Shown here one piece after another: positions 27,630 through 36,262 of a DNA stretch of 64,000 nucleotides (within the stretch, counting starts at the first letter, position 1; every line of letters starts with the position of its first letter). The DNA comes from Microcella alkalica (GTDB lineage Bacteria > Actinomycetota > Actinomycetes > Actinomycetales > Microbacteriaceae): assembly GCF_014595885.1 (NCBI RefSeq), contig NZ_JABUKC010000001.1, positions 558,001 through 622,000 of the forward strand. The letters are read 5' to 3'. Under the pieces are notes generated by a model. It had not been told where the DNA came from. It did no database searches and saw only the letters and a program-made list of their open reading frames with translations. Made by a program: the position numbers and the translations under genes.

Positions 27630-27669
27630 GGAAGAGATAATGTCTTCCACGGAAGGTAATATTCCCGAC
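27624..27669. promoter_or_regulatory. Two MarR-type palindromes between divergent leaderless genes
   Basis: TTCCATGGAA (27624-27633, perfect) and TTCCACGGAA (27645-27654, one mismatched pair) are 21 bp apart centre to centre, so on the same helix face. The first covers the EamA start codon and the second overlaps both -10 regions (TTATCT on minus, TAATAT 27657-27662 on plus, 7 nt before the marR ATG). This is the expected layout for autoregulation by the MarR protein. Confidence 0.7.
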
Positions 27670-28182
27670 ATGGTCGACGACGACGGCACGGCGCCCGATA
27701 GGGTCGCGCGCATCCAGCAGGAGTGGCGGCGCGAGCGCCCCGACCTCGACCCCTCGCCGCAGGGCGTCTTCGGCCGCCTCGCCCGACTGCACGGCCACCT
27801 GAGCGAGCAGCTCGCGATCGTCTTCCGCGCCCACGGGCTCACCGAGGGCGAGTTCGACGTGCTCGCCGCCCTGCGTCGCGCCGGCGACCCCTTCGAGCGC
27901 ACGCCGAGCGAGCTCGCGGCGAGCGTCATGATCTCCAGCGGAGGGCTCACCAAGCGTGTCGACCGGCTCGAGGCCGCCGGGCTCGTCGCGCGACGACCGC
28001 ACGAGGGCGACGGGCGCAGCCGCGTGGTGGCGCTCACCGCCGCCGGGCGAGACCTCGTCGACCGCGCGTTCGAGGCGCACCTGGCGAACGAGCATCGGCT
28101 GCTGGCCGCGCTCGAGGAGGGCGATCGACACGCCCTCGAGGGCATCCTCACGCGCTGGTTGCGGGCCAGCGGCGAGGAGTGA
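27670..28182 (+). CDS. MarR-family regulator
   Basis: 170 aa winged-helix dimer. The recognition region is TPSELAASVMISSGGLTKRVDRLEAAGLV and the wing RRPHEGDGRSRVVALTAAG. The ATG 7 nt after TAATAT is chosen over an upstream in-frame ATG at 27619. It most likely represses itself and the divergent EamA transporter through the two palindromes in the 40-bp gap. Confidence 0.9.
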   Translation: MVDDDGTAPDRVARIQQEWRRERPDLDPSPQGVFGRLARLHGHLSEQLAIVFRAHGLTEGEFDVLAALRRAGDPFERTPSELAASVMISSGGLTKRVDRLEAAGLVARRPHEGDGRSRVVALTAAGRDLVDRAFEAHLANEHRLLAALEEGDRHALEGILTRWLRASGEE

Positions 28183-28271
28183 CGAGCGGCGCGCCCGCCG
28201 CGTGACGGCGCGTGACGTCGCCTGCGCACGACGCTCGCCCGGTGTCGGAGCTGCGACATAGTCTCGACTCC

Positions 28272-28865
28272 GTGCTCCTCGAGACCCACGTGCTGCAAGA
28301 CACCGACCCCGACCTCGATCGGCTGCTCGTCGACGGCTTCGCGGTCGTCGGCGAGTCGTGGGGCGCCGAGCTGCGGCTCGACTCGGTCGCGCAGGTCGAC
28401 GAAGCGGTGGATGCCCTGCGCGAGCGCGTCGCCGCCGCCGAGCAGGCGGGGCTAGCCGTGCGCGAGCTGCACCCCGCCGACGCCGCCGCGATCGCCGCGC
28501 TCGACGCCGCGAGCTGGGCCGACGTGCCCTCCACGCCCGCGACGACGCACAGCCCCACGACCGAGGCAGAGGCCCGCGCGTGGGCCGGCCGCGGCCGGCG
28601 CGGCTTCGGCGCCTTCGACGGCGACCGGCTCGTCGGCCTGTGCGTCGGCGCGGGCGGCGACAACGATTTCATCGTCGTCGCGGCGACCCATCGCGGCCGG
28701 GGGCTCGGTGCGGCCGTCGTGGCGGCGTGGATGCTCGCGGCCATCGAGGCGGGCGAGCGCGCGTTCACGGTCGGCGGCGCCGCCGAGAACGTCCGCAGCC
28801 TCGCGCTCGTGCGCAGCGTGGGCTTCCGCGTGACCGAGCGCTGGCTGAGCCTGCAGCGGCCCTGA
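28272..28865 (+). CDS. GNAT-family N-acetyltransferase
   Basis: 197 aa from GTG, 7 nt after TAGTCT (28259-28264). The acetyl-CoA loop is ATHRGRGLGAAVVAAWM, followed by GGAAENVRSLALVRSVGFRV. The first ~65 residues are a less conserved helical segment. Acceptor unknown. Confidence 0.82.
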   Translation: MLLETHVLQDTDPDLDRLLVDGFAVVGESWGAELRLDSVAQVDEAVDALRERVAAAEQAGLAVRELHPADAAAIAALDAASWADVPSTPATTHSPTTEAEARAWAGRGRRGFGAFDGDRLVGLCVGAGGDNDFIVVAATHRGRGLGAAVVAAWMLAAIEAGERAFTVGGAAENVRSLALVRSVGFRVTERWLSLQRP

Positions 28866-28993
28866 CCCTCGAGCGTCGCGCTGCACCCACGGGTCTGTCG
28901 ACTACCGGGTCGCTGTGCAGGGGAGTACTGTGCGCCGCACACCGGCATTCGGGGTCGGCGCCGCTCTCGCTCGCACGCTCGAAGGAGCCTCTC

Positions 28994-30385
28994 ATGGCCG
29001 CATCCGGAACGTCACCCATCCACTCGTCGACGCGGCGGTCGGCTCGGGCCGGCCGGCGGCGGCTCCGGCCGATCGCGGCGGCGTCGACGCTCGCCGTGGC
29101 GGTCACGATCGCCCTCGCGCCGCCGGCCGCCGCCGAGACCAGCACCCCGATCGCCTCCGCCTCCGCCCACGGCGTCGCGCTTGAGCTCGATCGCGTGATC
29201 GGCACGCCGGAGTGGGCGTTCGGGCCCGACGAGTGGCGGTACTACCGCCTCCAGGCGCAGCTCACCGGTGAGGAGGAGGTCACCCTCGGGCTCTCCGTCG
29301 ACCTGCTGGAGGAGCGCGTCTTCGAGGAGCTCTGGCGATCGCCCACGCTCGCGCTCCTCGACGACGGGGCCATCCTGCGCAGCTTCTTCAGCACCTCCGT
29401 CACCTCGGGCGGCATCGACACTCCCATCCCCGACTGGCCCGGGCTCACCTACGTCTTCTCCGTGCTGGATTCGGAGACCCTCGACCCGATCGGCGAGGTG
29501 CTGCGCGTCACCAACGAGGGCCTGCACGTGCCCTTCCTGGATTACAGCCGACCGGGGTACGGCATCAATCTCGCCAGCCTCAGCGGGGCGGACCTCTTCC
29601 CGGGCATGACGGCGACTGTGACCGCCGCGAACATGCCGCCCGGGCGCGAGCTCGGCGTCTGGATGGCTCCCGGCCTGAACTACGTCTTGTTCATGCTCGC
29701 CGGCGCGCAGCTGCCGCCCGGGGCGATCGAGGCGGGTCGTGCCGTCGTCGGTGCCGACGGTCACTACTCGGCGACGTTCACGCTGCCGCCCTCGACGCCC
29801 ACCGGGCACTACCAGCTCGTGGTCGGCGACCCCGCGACGCGCGCGTGGCCGGCGGGCACCGAGCAGGCGTTCCTGGTCTCCGCCGCGGCGACGCAGCAGT
29901 CGGTGCCGACCCCGACGGGGGCTGGCGTGCAGACCGCCCTCGGGCCGCCGACGTCGACGATCACCGTCACCTACGACACCGTCTCGACGGCCGGCGACAC
30001 CACCGCGATCGTCTCCAGCACGGGGCCGCTGCTGTCGGGCTTCCAGTTCGCGCTCACGCCGCCCGAGTACGTGCACCTCTCGACGACCGCGACGACGAGC
30101 GGCCCGCGCGAGGTGTGCCTCACCTATGACCCGGCGCGCGCGGCCACACCGCCCCGGCTGTACCACTTCGACGTCGATCGCTGGGTCGACGTCACGACGG
30201 TGCGCGAGGTCGGCCGGGTCTGCGGCGTCACCACGAGCTTCTCGCCGTTCGTGCTGGGGTACTCCACGGGTGTCGAGCTCGCGAACAAGCAGCAGTGCAA
30301 GAACGACGGCTGGCGCACGAGCACCCTGCCGCGATTCGTCAACCAGGGCGACTGCGTGAGCTGGTTCGAGGCGCGCCGATGGTGA
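28994..30385 (+). CDS. Large secreted protein with C-terminal paired-Cys motif
   Basis: 463 aa. A twin-Arg-rich N-region and hydrophobic core end in PPAAAETS (signal peptidase I site near residue 41). The mature part is beta-rich with Thr/Ser stretches. The C-terminus has KQQCKNDGWRTS and NQGDCVSWFE, a short two-cysteine element I recall at the ends of several actinobacterial secreted proteins. AAGGAG lies 6 nt before ATG; TACTGT (28927-28932) is a likely -10. No catalytic domain recognised. Confidence 0.75.
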   Translation: MAASGTSPIHSSTRRSARAGRRRLRPIAAASTLAVAVTIALAPPAAAETSTPIASASAHGVALELDRVIGTPEWAFGPDEWRYYRLQAQLTGEEEVTLGLSVDLLEERVFEELWRSPTLALLDDGAILRSFFSTSVTSGGIDTPIPDWPGLTYVFSVLDSETLDPIGEVLRVTNEGLHVPFLDYSRPGYGINLASLSGADLFPGMTATVTAANMPPGRELGVWMAPGLNYVLFMLAGAQLPPGAIEAGRAVVGADGHYSATFTLPPSTPTGHYQLVVGDPATRAWPAGTEQAFLVSAAATQQSVPTPTGAGVQTALGPPTSTITVTYDTVSTAGDTTAIVSSTGPLLSGFQFALTPPEYVHLSTTATTSGPREVCLTYDPARAATPPRLYHFDVDRWVDVTTVREVGRVCGVTTSFSPFVLGYSTGVELANKQQCKNDGWRTSTLPRFVNQGDCVSWFEARRW

Positions 30386-30535
30386 GACGGCGAAGGCGTT
30401 TCACGCCCCGCACCCCCGCGTCAACCCCCTGGGGGCCGGTTCTCGGCACCCGTTAGCGTCGCGCCATACCGACAGGCCGTCGGGGGTCATCGGCACGAGC
30501 CGAGGCGCGATCCGCGGCCGGAAGGAGCAACCACC

Positions 30536-30679
30536 ATGGCAACACTTCTCTGGATCATCGCGGCCATCCTCGTCATCGCCGGGATCGTCACGCTCGTGCG
30601 CGGTCAGGTGCTCTGGGGCATCGTGCTGATCGTGCTCGGCCTGCTCGTCGGCCCCGGAGGCGTCAGCCTCTTTGCCTGA
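30536..30679 (+). CDS. GPGG-motif small membrane protein
   Basis: 47 aa. Starts MATLLWIIAAILVIAG, has a short loop VRGQ, a second helix GIVLIVLGLLV and ends GPGGVSLFA. The two-helix layout and GPGG ending match a small actinobacterial membrane protein family. AAGGAG lies 8 nt before ATG, and TAGCGT near 30454 may be its -10. Two strong hairpins follow. Function unknown. Confidence 0.8.
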   Translation: MATLLWIIAAILVIAGIVTLVRGQVLWGIVLIVLGLLVGPGGVSLFA

Positions 30680-30682
30680 GCC

Positions 30683-30719
30683 CGCTCGCTCCACGCCCGT
30701 CGGGGGCGCGGAGCGAGCG
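30683..30719 (+). terminator. Hairpin after the GPGG gene
   Basis: CGCTCGCTCC pairs with GGAGCGAGCG; after one mismatch a further 5 bp pair around a 5-base loop. Starts 4 bp after the stop codon, so it is a likely terminator without a T-run. Confidence 0.6.
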
Positions 30720-30753
30720 ATCACCGTCGGCGACCGGTCACGTCGCCGCCGCC

Positions 30754-30789
30754 CGAGAGGCGGGGCCGCCCACACGGCCCCGCCTCTCG
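30754..30789. terminator. Second, perfect 15-bp hairpin
   Basis: CGAGAGGCGGGGCCG pairs exactly with CGGCCCCGCCTCTCG across CCCACA. It lies 65 bp before TACCGT (30861-30866), the probable -10 of the lipoprotein gene, and may insulate the two units. Confidence 0.55.
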
Positions 30790-30901
30790 CCGCGTGCGGA
30801 ACGCCCGGCGCCTCCTGCAACGGGACCTTCGGCCCTGCCCCGCACCGCAAGCGCGGGGCTACCGTGTCCCCACCCGGCAGGCCGCCCCACGGGAGGTTCC
30901 C

Positions 30902-31750
30902 ATGAGTCGCCGTCGACACACCCGCCCCCGGGCTCTCACCCCGCTCGCGCCCGCGGTGCTGACGCTGCTGATGCTCTCCGCGTGCGGTGGCCCGCCGCCC
31001 AGCGGGCCCAGCGCCGAGCCGACTCCGAGCCCGAGCGCGACGGCCCAGGTCGAGCTGTACTTCGCCGTCGCGCATCCCGCCGACCTCGACCTCGTCGGCG
31101 AGGTGCGCGAGATCACCCACGACGGCGACGTGCTGGAGGCGGCGATCCGAGGCCTCGTCGAGGGCACCATCGCGCCGCTCGATCCCGATTACGACGACCT
31201 CTGGAGCGGGGTCCCGCTCCGCGGCCTGGAACGCGACGGCGACGTGCTGCGCGTCGACCTCGGCGGCGCGCTGACGAACGTCGGCGCCGAGGCCGAAGCG
31301 GTCGCGATCGAGCAGCTGGTCTGGACGGCGGCGGGCATCGAGCCGAGCATCCGCGCCCTCGCCTTCACGATCGACGGCGCGACCCCCGAGACCCTCGGCG
31401 GCCACGTGGATGCCCGGGGCCAGTTCGCGCGCGGGCTTCCCGAGAGCACGCTCACGCCCCTGCAGATCGACGCGCCCCGCGAGGGGCAGACGGTCGACGG
31501 CCCGCTGCGCGCCTCCGGTGTCGCGTGCGTGTTCGAGGCCACCTTCGGCTGGGAGCTTCTGCAGGGCGGCACCGTCATCGACCAGGGCACGGCGATGAGC
31601 GCCGAGTCGTGCCCCGCCCGCGCGCCGTGGAGCCTCGACCTCGGCGCCCGGCCGGCGGGGGAGTACACGCTCGTCATCACCGAGTACTCGATGAAGGACG
31701 GCGCCGTCGCGAGCACCGACTCGAAGACGTTCACCGTGAGCGGGCGCTGA
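30902..31750 (+). CDS. GerMN/Gmad2-type lipoprotein
   Basis: 282 aa. Arg-rich start and hydrophobic core end in the lipobox LMLSAC. A GerMN-like domain follows (VELYFAVAHPADLDLVGEVRE, then VDLGGALTN and AIEQLVWTA), with a C-terminal immunoglobulin-like Gmad2 region (IDAPREGQTVDGPLRASGVA, ending TKTF-like DSKTFTVSGR). Members are cell-surface proteins of unclear role, in spore formers and non-spore formers alike. GGGAGG is 5 nt before ATG. Confidence 0.82.
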   Translation: MSRRRHTRPRALTPLAPAVLTLLMLSACGGPPPSGPSAEPTPSPSATAQVELYFAVAHPADLDLVGEVREITHDGDVLEAAIRGLVEGTIAPLDPDYDDLWSGVPLRGLERDGDVLRVDLGGALTNVGAEAEAVAIEQLVWTAAGIEPSIRALAFTIDGATPETLGGHVDARGQFARGLPESTLTPLQIDAPREGQTVDGPLRASGVACVFEATFGWELLQGGTVIDQGTAMSAESCPARAPWSLDLGARPAGEYTLVITEYSMKDGAVASTDSKTFTVSGR

Positions 31751-31775
31751 CCGCGCCCCGCCCACGGCGAGGGCC

Positions 31776-32597
31776 TCAGCCCAGCAGGTCCTTCATCTGC
31801 GAGTGGATGAGCGCGGCCGCGCGCTTCGGCGACAGCCGGCTCAGCCGCGACATGAACGTCGCATCCTGCCCGATGAAGATCTCGTAGCTGCCGCGCTCGA
31901 TCGCCTCGACGATCTGTCGGCCGGCCTCCTGCGGCGACGTCGTCTTCCGCTGCTTGCCGTCGCCCGCCTTCGCCGCCATCGCCTCCATCTCGGCGGCGGT
32001 CATGACGCCGGAGTTCGCAGCGATGTTCGTGCCGATCGCGCCGGGGAAGACGCCCGTGACCGCGACCTTCGTGCCCATGAGCTCGGAGTGCAGGCTGCGG
32101 CTCAGCTGCGCGACCGCGGCCTTCGTCGCGCCGTACACCGACTGGCCGGGCACGGGAGCGTAGGCGCCCATGCTCGCGACGGTGACGAGCGCCGCGTCGG
32201 GCCGCTGCACGAGCTCGGGCAGGAATGCCTTGATGGTGTTGATCGTGCCCCACAGGTTGACGTTCACGACGCGCTCGATCTGGTCGAAGTCGAGCTGGGC
32301 GACGGGCACGAACCTCTGGATGATGCCCGCGATGTTGAGCAGGGCATCCACCTGCCCGTGGGCGGCGATGATCGCCGCCGGCAGCGCCGCCACCTGCGCG
32401 CGGTCGGTGATGTCGACGACGTGGGTGGAGATCGCGTCGCCCTTCGCACCGGCCAGGCGCACGGTCTCGGCGAGACCGGCCTCGCTGAGGTCGAGGGCGG
32501 CGACGCGGCCGCCCTTCTCGACGAGCTGGAGCGCCACCTCGCGCCCCATGCCGTTGCCGGCGCCGGTGATGGCGAAGACCTTGCCGTTGATCTGCAT
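31776..32597 (-). CDS. Short-chain dehydrogenase/reductase
   Basis: 273 aa Rossmann enzyme. The cofactor loop is TGAGNGMG, LNIAG is the structural Asn motif, and VYGATKAAV holds the catalytic Tyr-x3-Lys. Asp in ALDLSEAG favours NAD(H). AAGGAG lies 5 nt before the chosen ATG, so the longer upstream frame is rejected. TAGCCT (complement of 32638-32643) is the likely -10. Substrate unknown. Confidence 0.87.
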   Translation of the reverse strand: MQINGKVFAITGAGNGMGREVALQLVEKGGRVAALDLSEAGLAETVRLAGAKGDAISTHVVDITDRAQVAALPAAIIAAHGQVDALLNIAGIIQRFVPVAQLDFDQIERVVNVNLWGTINTIKAFLPELVQRPDAALVTVASMGAYAPVPGQSVYGATKAAVAQLSRSLHSELMGTKVAVTGVFPGAIGTNIAANSGVMTAAEMEAMAAKAGDGKQRKTTSPQEAGRQIVEAIERGSYEIFIGQDATFMSRLSRLSPKRAAALIHSQMKDLLG

Positions 32598-32749
32598 GCT
32601 GCTCCTTCGAAGGATGCCCTCAGGTGGGCTCATCGCGAGGCTAGTGCCGCGCATCCGCCGATCGGCAGGGGCGAAGGTCACCCGATCGTTCCGCGTGTCG
32701 CGCCCGCAACCCCGTCGAATCGCCCAGGTTGCGGTGCGACGCTGGAGGC

Positions 32750-33454
32750 ATGACGGTGATGCCGATGTTCCCGCTGGGCTCGGTGCTGTTCCCGGCGATG
32801 CCGACGGCGCTGCGCATCTTCGAGGAGCGCTACATCGTCATGCTCTCGGAGGTGTTACAGCAGGAGCCGGCCGAGTTCGGCATCGTCCTCATCGAACGCG
32901 GCTCGGAGGTCGGCGGCGGCGAGCAGCGGTTCCCGATCGGCACGATCGCGCGCATCGCGCAGGTGCAGGCGAGCGAGGGCTTCATCGGCCTCATCGCGCA
33001 GGGCACGCAGCGCATCCAGGTCGAGGAGTGGCTCGACGACGACCCCTACCCGCGGGCTCACGTGCGGGTGCTGCCCGAGCTGGAGTGGCACGACGCCCTC
33101 GGTCCGCTCTTCGACGAGGCCGAGTCGACGGTGCGGCGCGCCCTCGCGCAGGCGAGCGAGTTCGTCGAGCAGCAGTGGGGTGCCGACGTCGAGCTCAGCG
33201 CCGACCGCGTCGAGGCGATGTGGCAGCTCGCCGGCATCGCGCCGCTCGGCCCGCTCGATCACGTGCGGCTGCTGCAAGCGGCCGACGCCGAGGCCCTGCT
33301 GCGCGCGCTCATCGACGCCGCGAACGACGCGACCGAGGTGCTCGCGGTCACGTGGGACGACACCGACGACTTCCCGACGGCCGACGACTTCCGCGACCCC
33401 GGCGATGCGGGTGATGCTGACGGCGCCGACGCGCCCGACGACGAGGGGCGATGA
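32750..33454 (+). CDS. LON substrate-binding-domain protein
   Basis: 234 aa. The N-terminal MFPLGSVLFPAMPTALRIFEERY and QRFPIGTIARIAQ, IGLIAQGTQRI match the N domain of Lon proteases, but no AAA+ or protease domain follows. The end is Asp-rich. Stand-alone LON-domain proteins are common in actinobacteria and of unclear function. Overlaps the next small gene by ATGA. Confidence 0.85.
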   Translation: MTVMPMFPLGSVLFPAMPTALRIFEERYIVMLSEVLQQEPAEFGIVLIERGSEVGGGEQRFPIGTIARIAQVQASEGFIGLIAQGTQRIQVEEWLDDDPYPRAHVRVLPELEWHDALGPLFDEAESTVRRALAQASEFVEQQWGADVELSADRVEAMWQLAGIAPLGPLDHVRLLQAADAEALLRALIDAANDATEVLAVTWDDTDDFPTADDFRDPGDAGDADGADAPDDEGR

Positions 33455-33600
33455 CGCGGATGCTCGCCTTCCCGATCCCGACCGACCCCGGCACCGCGGC
33501 CGCCGCCGGGCCGCTCTTCGTCGCCATGGGCCTCGTGACCGTCGGGGTGCTCGTGTGGCAGGCCGTGCGGTACTTCCGCGACTCCCGCGACGACGACTAG
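33451..33600 (+). CDS. Very small membrane protein coupled to the LON-domain gene
   Basis: 49 aa. Begins MTRMLAFPIPTDP, one hydrophobic helix (residues ~20-36, PLFVAMGLVTVGVLVW), ends YFRDSRDDD. The ATGA overlap and full coding-type GC3 support a real gene. No family recognised. Confidence 0.6.
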   Translation: MTRMLAFPIPTDPGTAAAAGPLFVAMGLVTVGVLVWQAVRYFRDSRDDD

Positions 33601-33627
33601 CGCCGCGCGGTCGCGCCGCGGCGGGCG

Positions 33628-35160
33628 TCAGCTCCGGCCGCGCGCCATCCAGGCCTCGACCTCGTCGGCCGTGCGCGGGATGCCCGCCGACAGGCTCTCG
33701 CAGCCGTCGGCCGTGACGAGCACGTCGTCCTCGATGCGCACGCCGATGCCGCGGTACTCCTCCGGCACGGTGAGGTCGTCGGGCTGGAAGTACAGGCCTG
33801 GCTCGATCGTGAACACCATGCCCGGCTCGAGCACGCCGTCGAGGTAGAGCTCGCGGCGGGCCTGAGCGCAGTCGTGCACGTCGAGGCCCAGGTGGTGCGA
33901 GGTGCCGTGCACCATGTAGCGGCGGTGCTGGCCGCCCTCCGGCTGCAGCGCCTCCTCCGCGCTGACAGGCAGCAGACCCCACTCGGCGGTCCTCGTCGCG
34001 ATGACCTCCATCGCCGCGGCGTGGATCTCGCGGAACCGGATGCCCGGCCTCACGATCGCGAACGCGGCGTCGGCCGCCTCGCGGACGGCCTCGTAGACGC
34101 GCCGCTGCACCTCGGTGAACGTGCCGCTCACCGGCAGCGTGCGGGTGATGTCGGCGGTGTAGTAGCTCTCGAGCTCGACGCCGGCGTCGATGAGGATGAG
34201 GTCGCCCGGCACCACGGGGCCGTCGTTGCGGGTCCAGTGCAGGATGCACGCGTGCGGGCCGCTCGCCGCGATCGTGTCGTAGCCGACCGTGTTGCCCTCG
34301 GCGCGCGCGCGGCGGTCGAAGGTGCCCTCGACGAGGCGCTCGCCGCGCGGGTGCGCGACGATCTCGGGCAGGTCGGCGATGACGTCGTCAAAGCCCTGCT
34401 TCGTCGCCTCGACGGCCCGGCGCAGCTCGGCGATCTCGAAGGCGTCCTTCACGAGCCGCAGCTCGCTGAGGTCGCGGGCCAGGTCGGCGTCGCGCTCGGC
34501 GAGCTCGTCGGCGAGGGGCGACTCAGCGGCGGCAGCGTCGGCGTCGCCGAGCAGCAGGCGCTGAGCATCCACCCGGTCGGTGATCGCGCGGTCGGCGTCG
34601 CGCACGACGAACGTGTCGGCGTCGACGCCGTCGAGCACGGCCTCGAGCTCGCCGAGCCCGCGCGTCGCGAGGCCCAGGTCGAGCGCGACATCGGCGGCCG
34701 TGGGGCGCGGGCCCGTCCAGAACTCGCCGATCTCGGGGTTGGCGTAGAACTCGTCCGAGTCGCGGCCGGCGGCCTCGCGGAAGTACAGCACGGCCTCGTG
34801 GCCGTCGGGCTCGCCCGACTCGGTGGTGCGAGGCTCGAGCACGAGCACGCTGCCGGGCACCGTGTCTGCGCCCCAGCCGGTGAGGTGCGCGAAGGCGGAG
34901 TGCGCGCGGTACGGGTAGTCGGTGTCGTTCGAGCGCTGCTTGGCCGGCCCGGCCGGCACCAGGATGCGCGCCGTCGGGTGCAGCGCCGAGAGGCGCGCGC
35001 GGCGCTCGGCCGCGAAGGCGGCCTGCTCGCGCGGCCCGGTCGTCGCGCTCGGGCGCTCGGCCCAGCCCTGCGAGATGTAGGTCTTGAACGCGTCGGAGCC
35101 GGGGGTCGTCGACCGGTTCGCGGTCGCGCGCGGGGCATCCTTCTGGTGGGTCTCAGCCAT
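33628..35160 (-). CDS. pepP: Xaa-Pro aminopeptidase (aminopeptidase P family)
   Basis: 510 aa from the second of two near ATGs; the first, at 35169, is only 1 nt after GAGAGG, while 35160 has a 9-nt spacing. The C-terminal pita-bread domain carries the dinuclear metal ligands: LILIDAGVELESYYTADITRT, HGTSHHLGLDVHD, FTIEPGLY and GVRIEDDVLVT. It removes N-terminal residues before Pro. Lies directly downstream of the phosphatase-family gene on the same strand. Confidence 0.92.
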   Translation of the reverse strand: MAETHQKDAPRATANRSTTPGSDAFKTYISQGWAERPSATTGPREQAAFAAERRARLSALHPTARILVPAGPAKQRSNDTDYPYRAHSAFAHLTGWGADTVPGSVLVLEPRTTESGEPDGHEAVLYFREAAGRDSDEFYANPEIGEFWTGPRPTAADVALDLGLATRGLGELEAVLDGVDADTFVVRDADRAITDRVDAQRLLLGDADAAAAESPLADELAERDADLARDLSELRLVKDAFEIAELRRAVEATKQGFDDVIADLPEIVAHPRGERLVEGTFDRRARAEGNTVGYDTIAASGPHACILHWTRNDGPVVPGDLILIDAGVELESYYTADITRTLPVSGTFTEVQRRVYEAVREAADAAFAIVRPGIRFREIHAAAMEVIATRTAEWGLLPVSAEEALQPEGGQHRRYMVHGTSHHLGLDVHDCAQARRELYLDGVLEPGMVFTIEPGLYFQPDDLTVPEEYRGIGVRIEDDVLVTADGCESLSAGIPRTADEVEAWMARGRS

Positions 35161-35173
35161 GCGACCCATCCTC

Positions 35174-36181
35174 TCAGGGCGCCAGCCTCGCCACCACCGG
35201 GCGGTGATCGCTGCCCGCGTCGTCGCGGGTCGTGATCACGCGGAAGCCTCGGATCTCCAGGTCGGGCGTCGCGAGCACGTGGTCGATCGGGGCGCCGAGC
35301 AGCGGCGGCAGGCGCGTCGGCCACGTGCCGACGGCTCCCGCACCCGAGGCGAGGGCCGCGTCGACGCATGAGCCGAGGCCTGGCCCGTCGTCGGTCGCGG
35401 TGAAGTGGTCGGCGGTCGCGTTGAGGTCGCCGGCCATGATGACGCGCTCGCCCGTGCAGACCTCGTCGAGCCAGGCGAGATCGGCGCGCCAGTTGGCGAG
35501 CTCACCGGGCACCGGCGCGATGGGATGCACGCCGATGATCGTCGGCCCGTCGCCGTCGGCGGGTCGCAGCACGATGCTCGGCAGCACGGTCGTCGAGCCG
35601 ACGGTGTCGTCGCGCACGTACTCGCCGAGCCCGGCGGAGATCAGCACGCTCGTCGATCGGGCCTTGAGCTCGAGCTCCGGGTCGAACTGCAGGGCGTGCA
35701 CCCACATGGGGCGGCCGCTCGCGCGCAGCGACTCCGCCGCGGCGATCGCGGTCTCCTCCGTCGTCTCGGGCAGCACGATGACGTCGGCCTGCTGCTCGAG
35801 GGCCAGGTCGGCGATGGCCTGCGCGCCGGTCGCGTCGCCGAGGGTGTTCCAGGCGAGTACCACGAGCTCGTCGTCGGCGGGCGCGGGCAGGGCATCCGTC
35901 GCGAAGCCGCGACTGGAGAGCACGGCGAGATTGAGGGCGGCGAAGGCGAGCGCGATGACCGCGAGGCCGGCCAGGAAGCGTCGCGCCGCGGGCCAGCCCG
36001 CCGCGACGATGAGCAGCGCGATCGCCGCGACCACGGCGACGAGGGCGAGGGCGGCGCGCAGCGACACGAGCTGCGCGATGACGGGGGCGCCGGCGAGCCC
36101 GAACAGGCTGGGCCAGCCGATCACGAGCAGGGCCGCCGCGACGCCGACCAGCAGCACGGCGGCAGCGGTACGGCGGATCAT
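35174..36181 (-). CDS. Membrane-anchored endonuclease/exonuclease/phosphatase protein
   Basis: 335 aa. Three hydrophobic helices (residues ~5-95) precede an extracytoplasmic EEP domain with LAWNTLGD, VLPETTEE, IMAGDLNATADH and the final GSDHRPVVARL. It may act on a phosphodiester or phospholipid outside the membrane. ATG follows TAGGCT (minus) by 9 nt. Probably transcribed with pepP. Confidence 0.82.
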   Translation of the reverse strand: MIRRTAAAVLLVGVAAALLVIGWPSLFGLAGAPVIAQLVSLRAALALVAVVAAIALLIVAAGWPAARRFLAGLAVIALAFAALNLAVLSSRGFATDALPAPADDELVVLAWNTLGDATGAQAIADLALEQQADVIVLPETTEETAIAAAESLRASGRPMWVHALQFDPELELKARSTSVLISAGLGEYVRDDTVGSTTVLPSIVLRPADGDGPTIIGVHPIAPVPGELANWRADLAWLDEVCTGERVIMAGDLNATADHFTATDDGPGLGSCVDAALASGAGAVGTWPTRLPPLLGAPIDHVLATPDLEIRGFRVITTRDDAGSDHRPVVARLAP

Positions 36182-36262
36182 GACCCGGCGAGCCTACCCC
36201 GGTGCTGCGTGCGCACCCGTCGCCCGGCGTGCGTGCGGCCCGCCCTGCGTAGCATGAGGAGC
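36182..36262. promoter_or_regulatory. Divergent promoters (EEP protein/PHP protein)
   Basis: TAGGCT on the minus strand (about 36191-36196, complement) and TAGCAT on the plus strand (36250-36255), the latter 7 nt before ATG, fit leaderless or near-leaderless starts. Confidence 0.45.
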
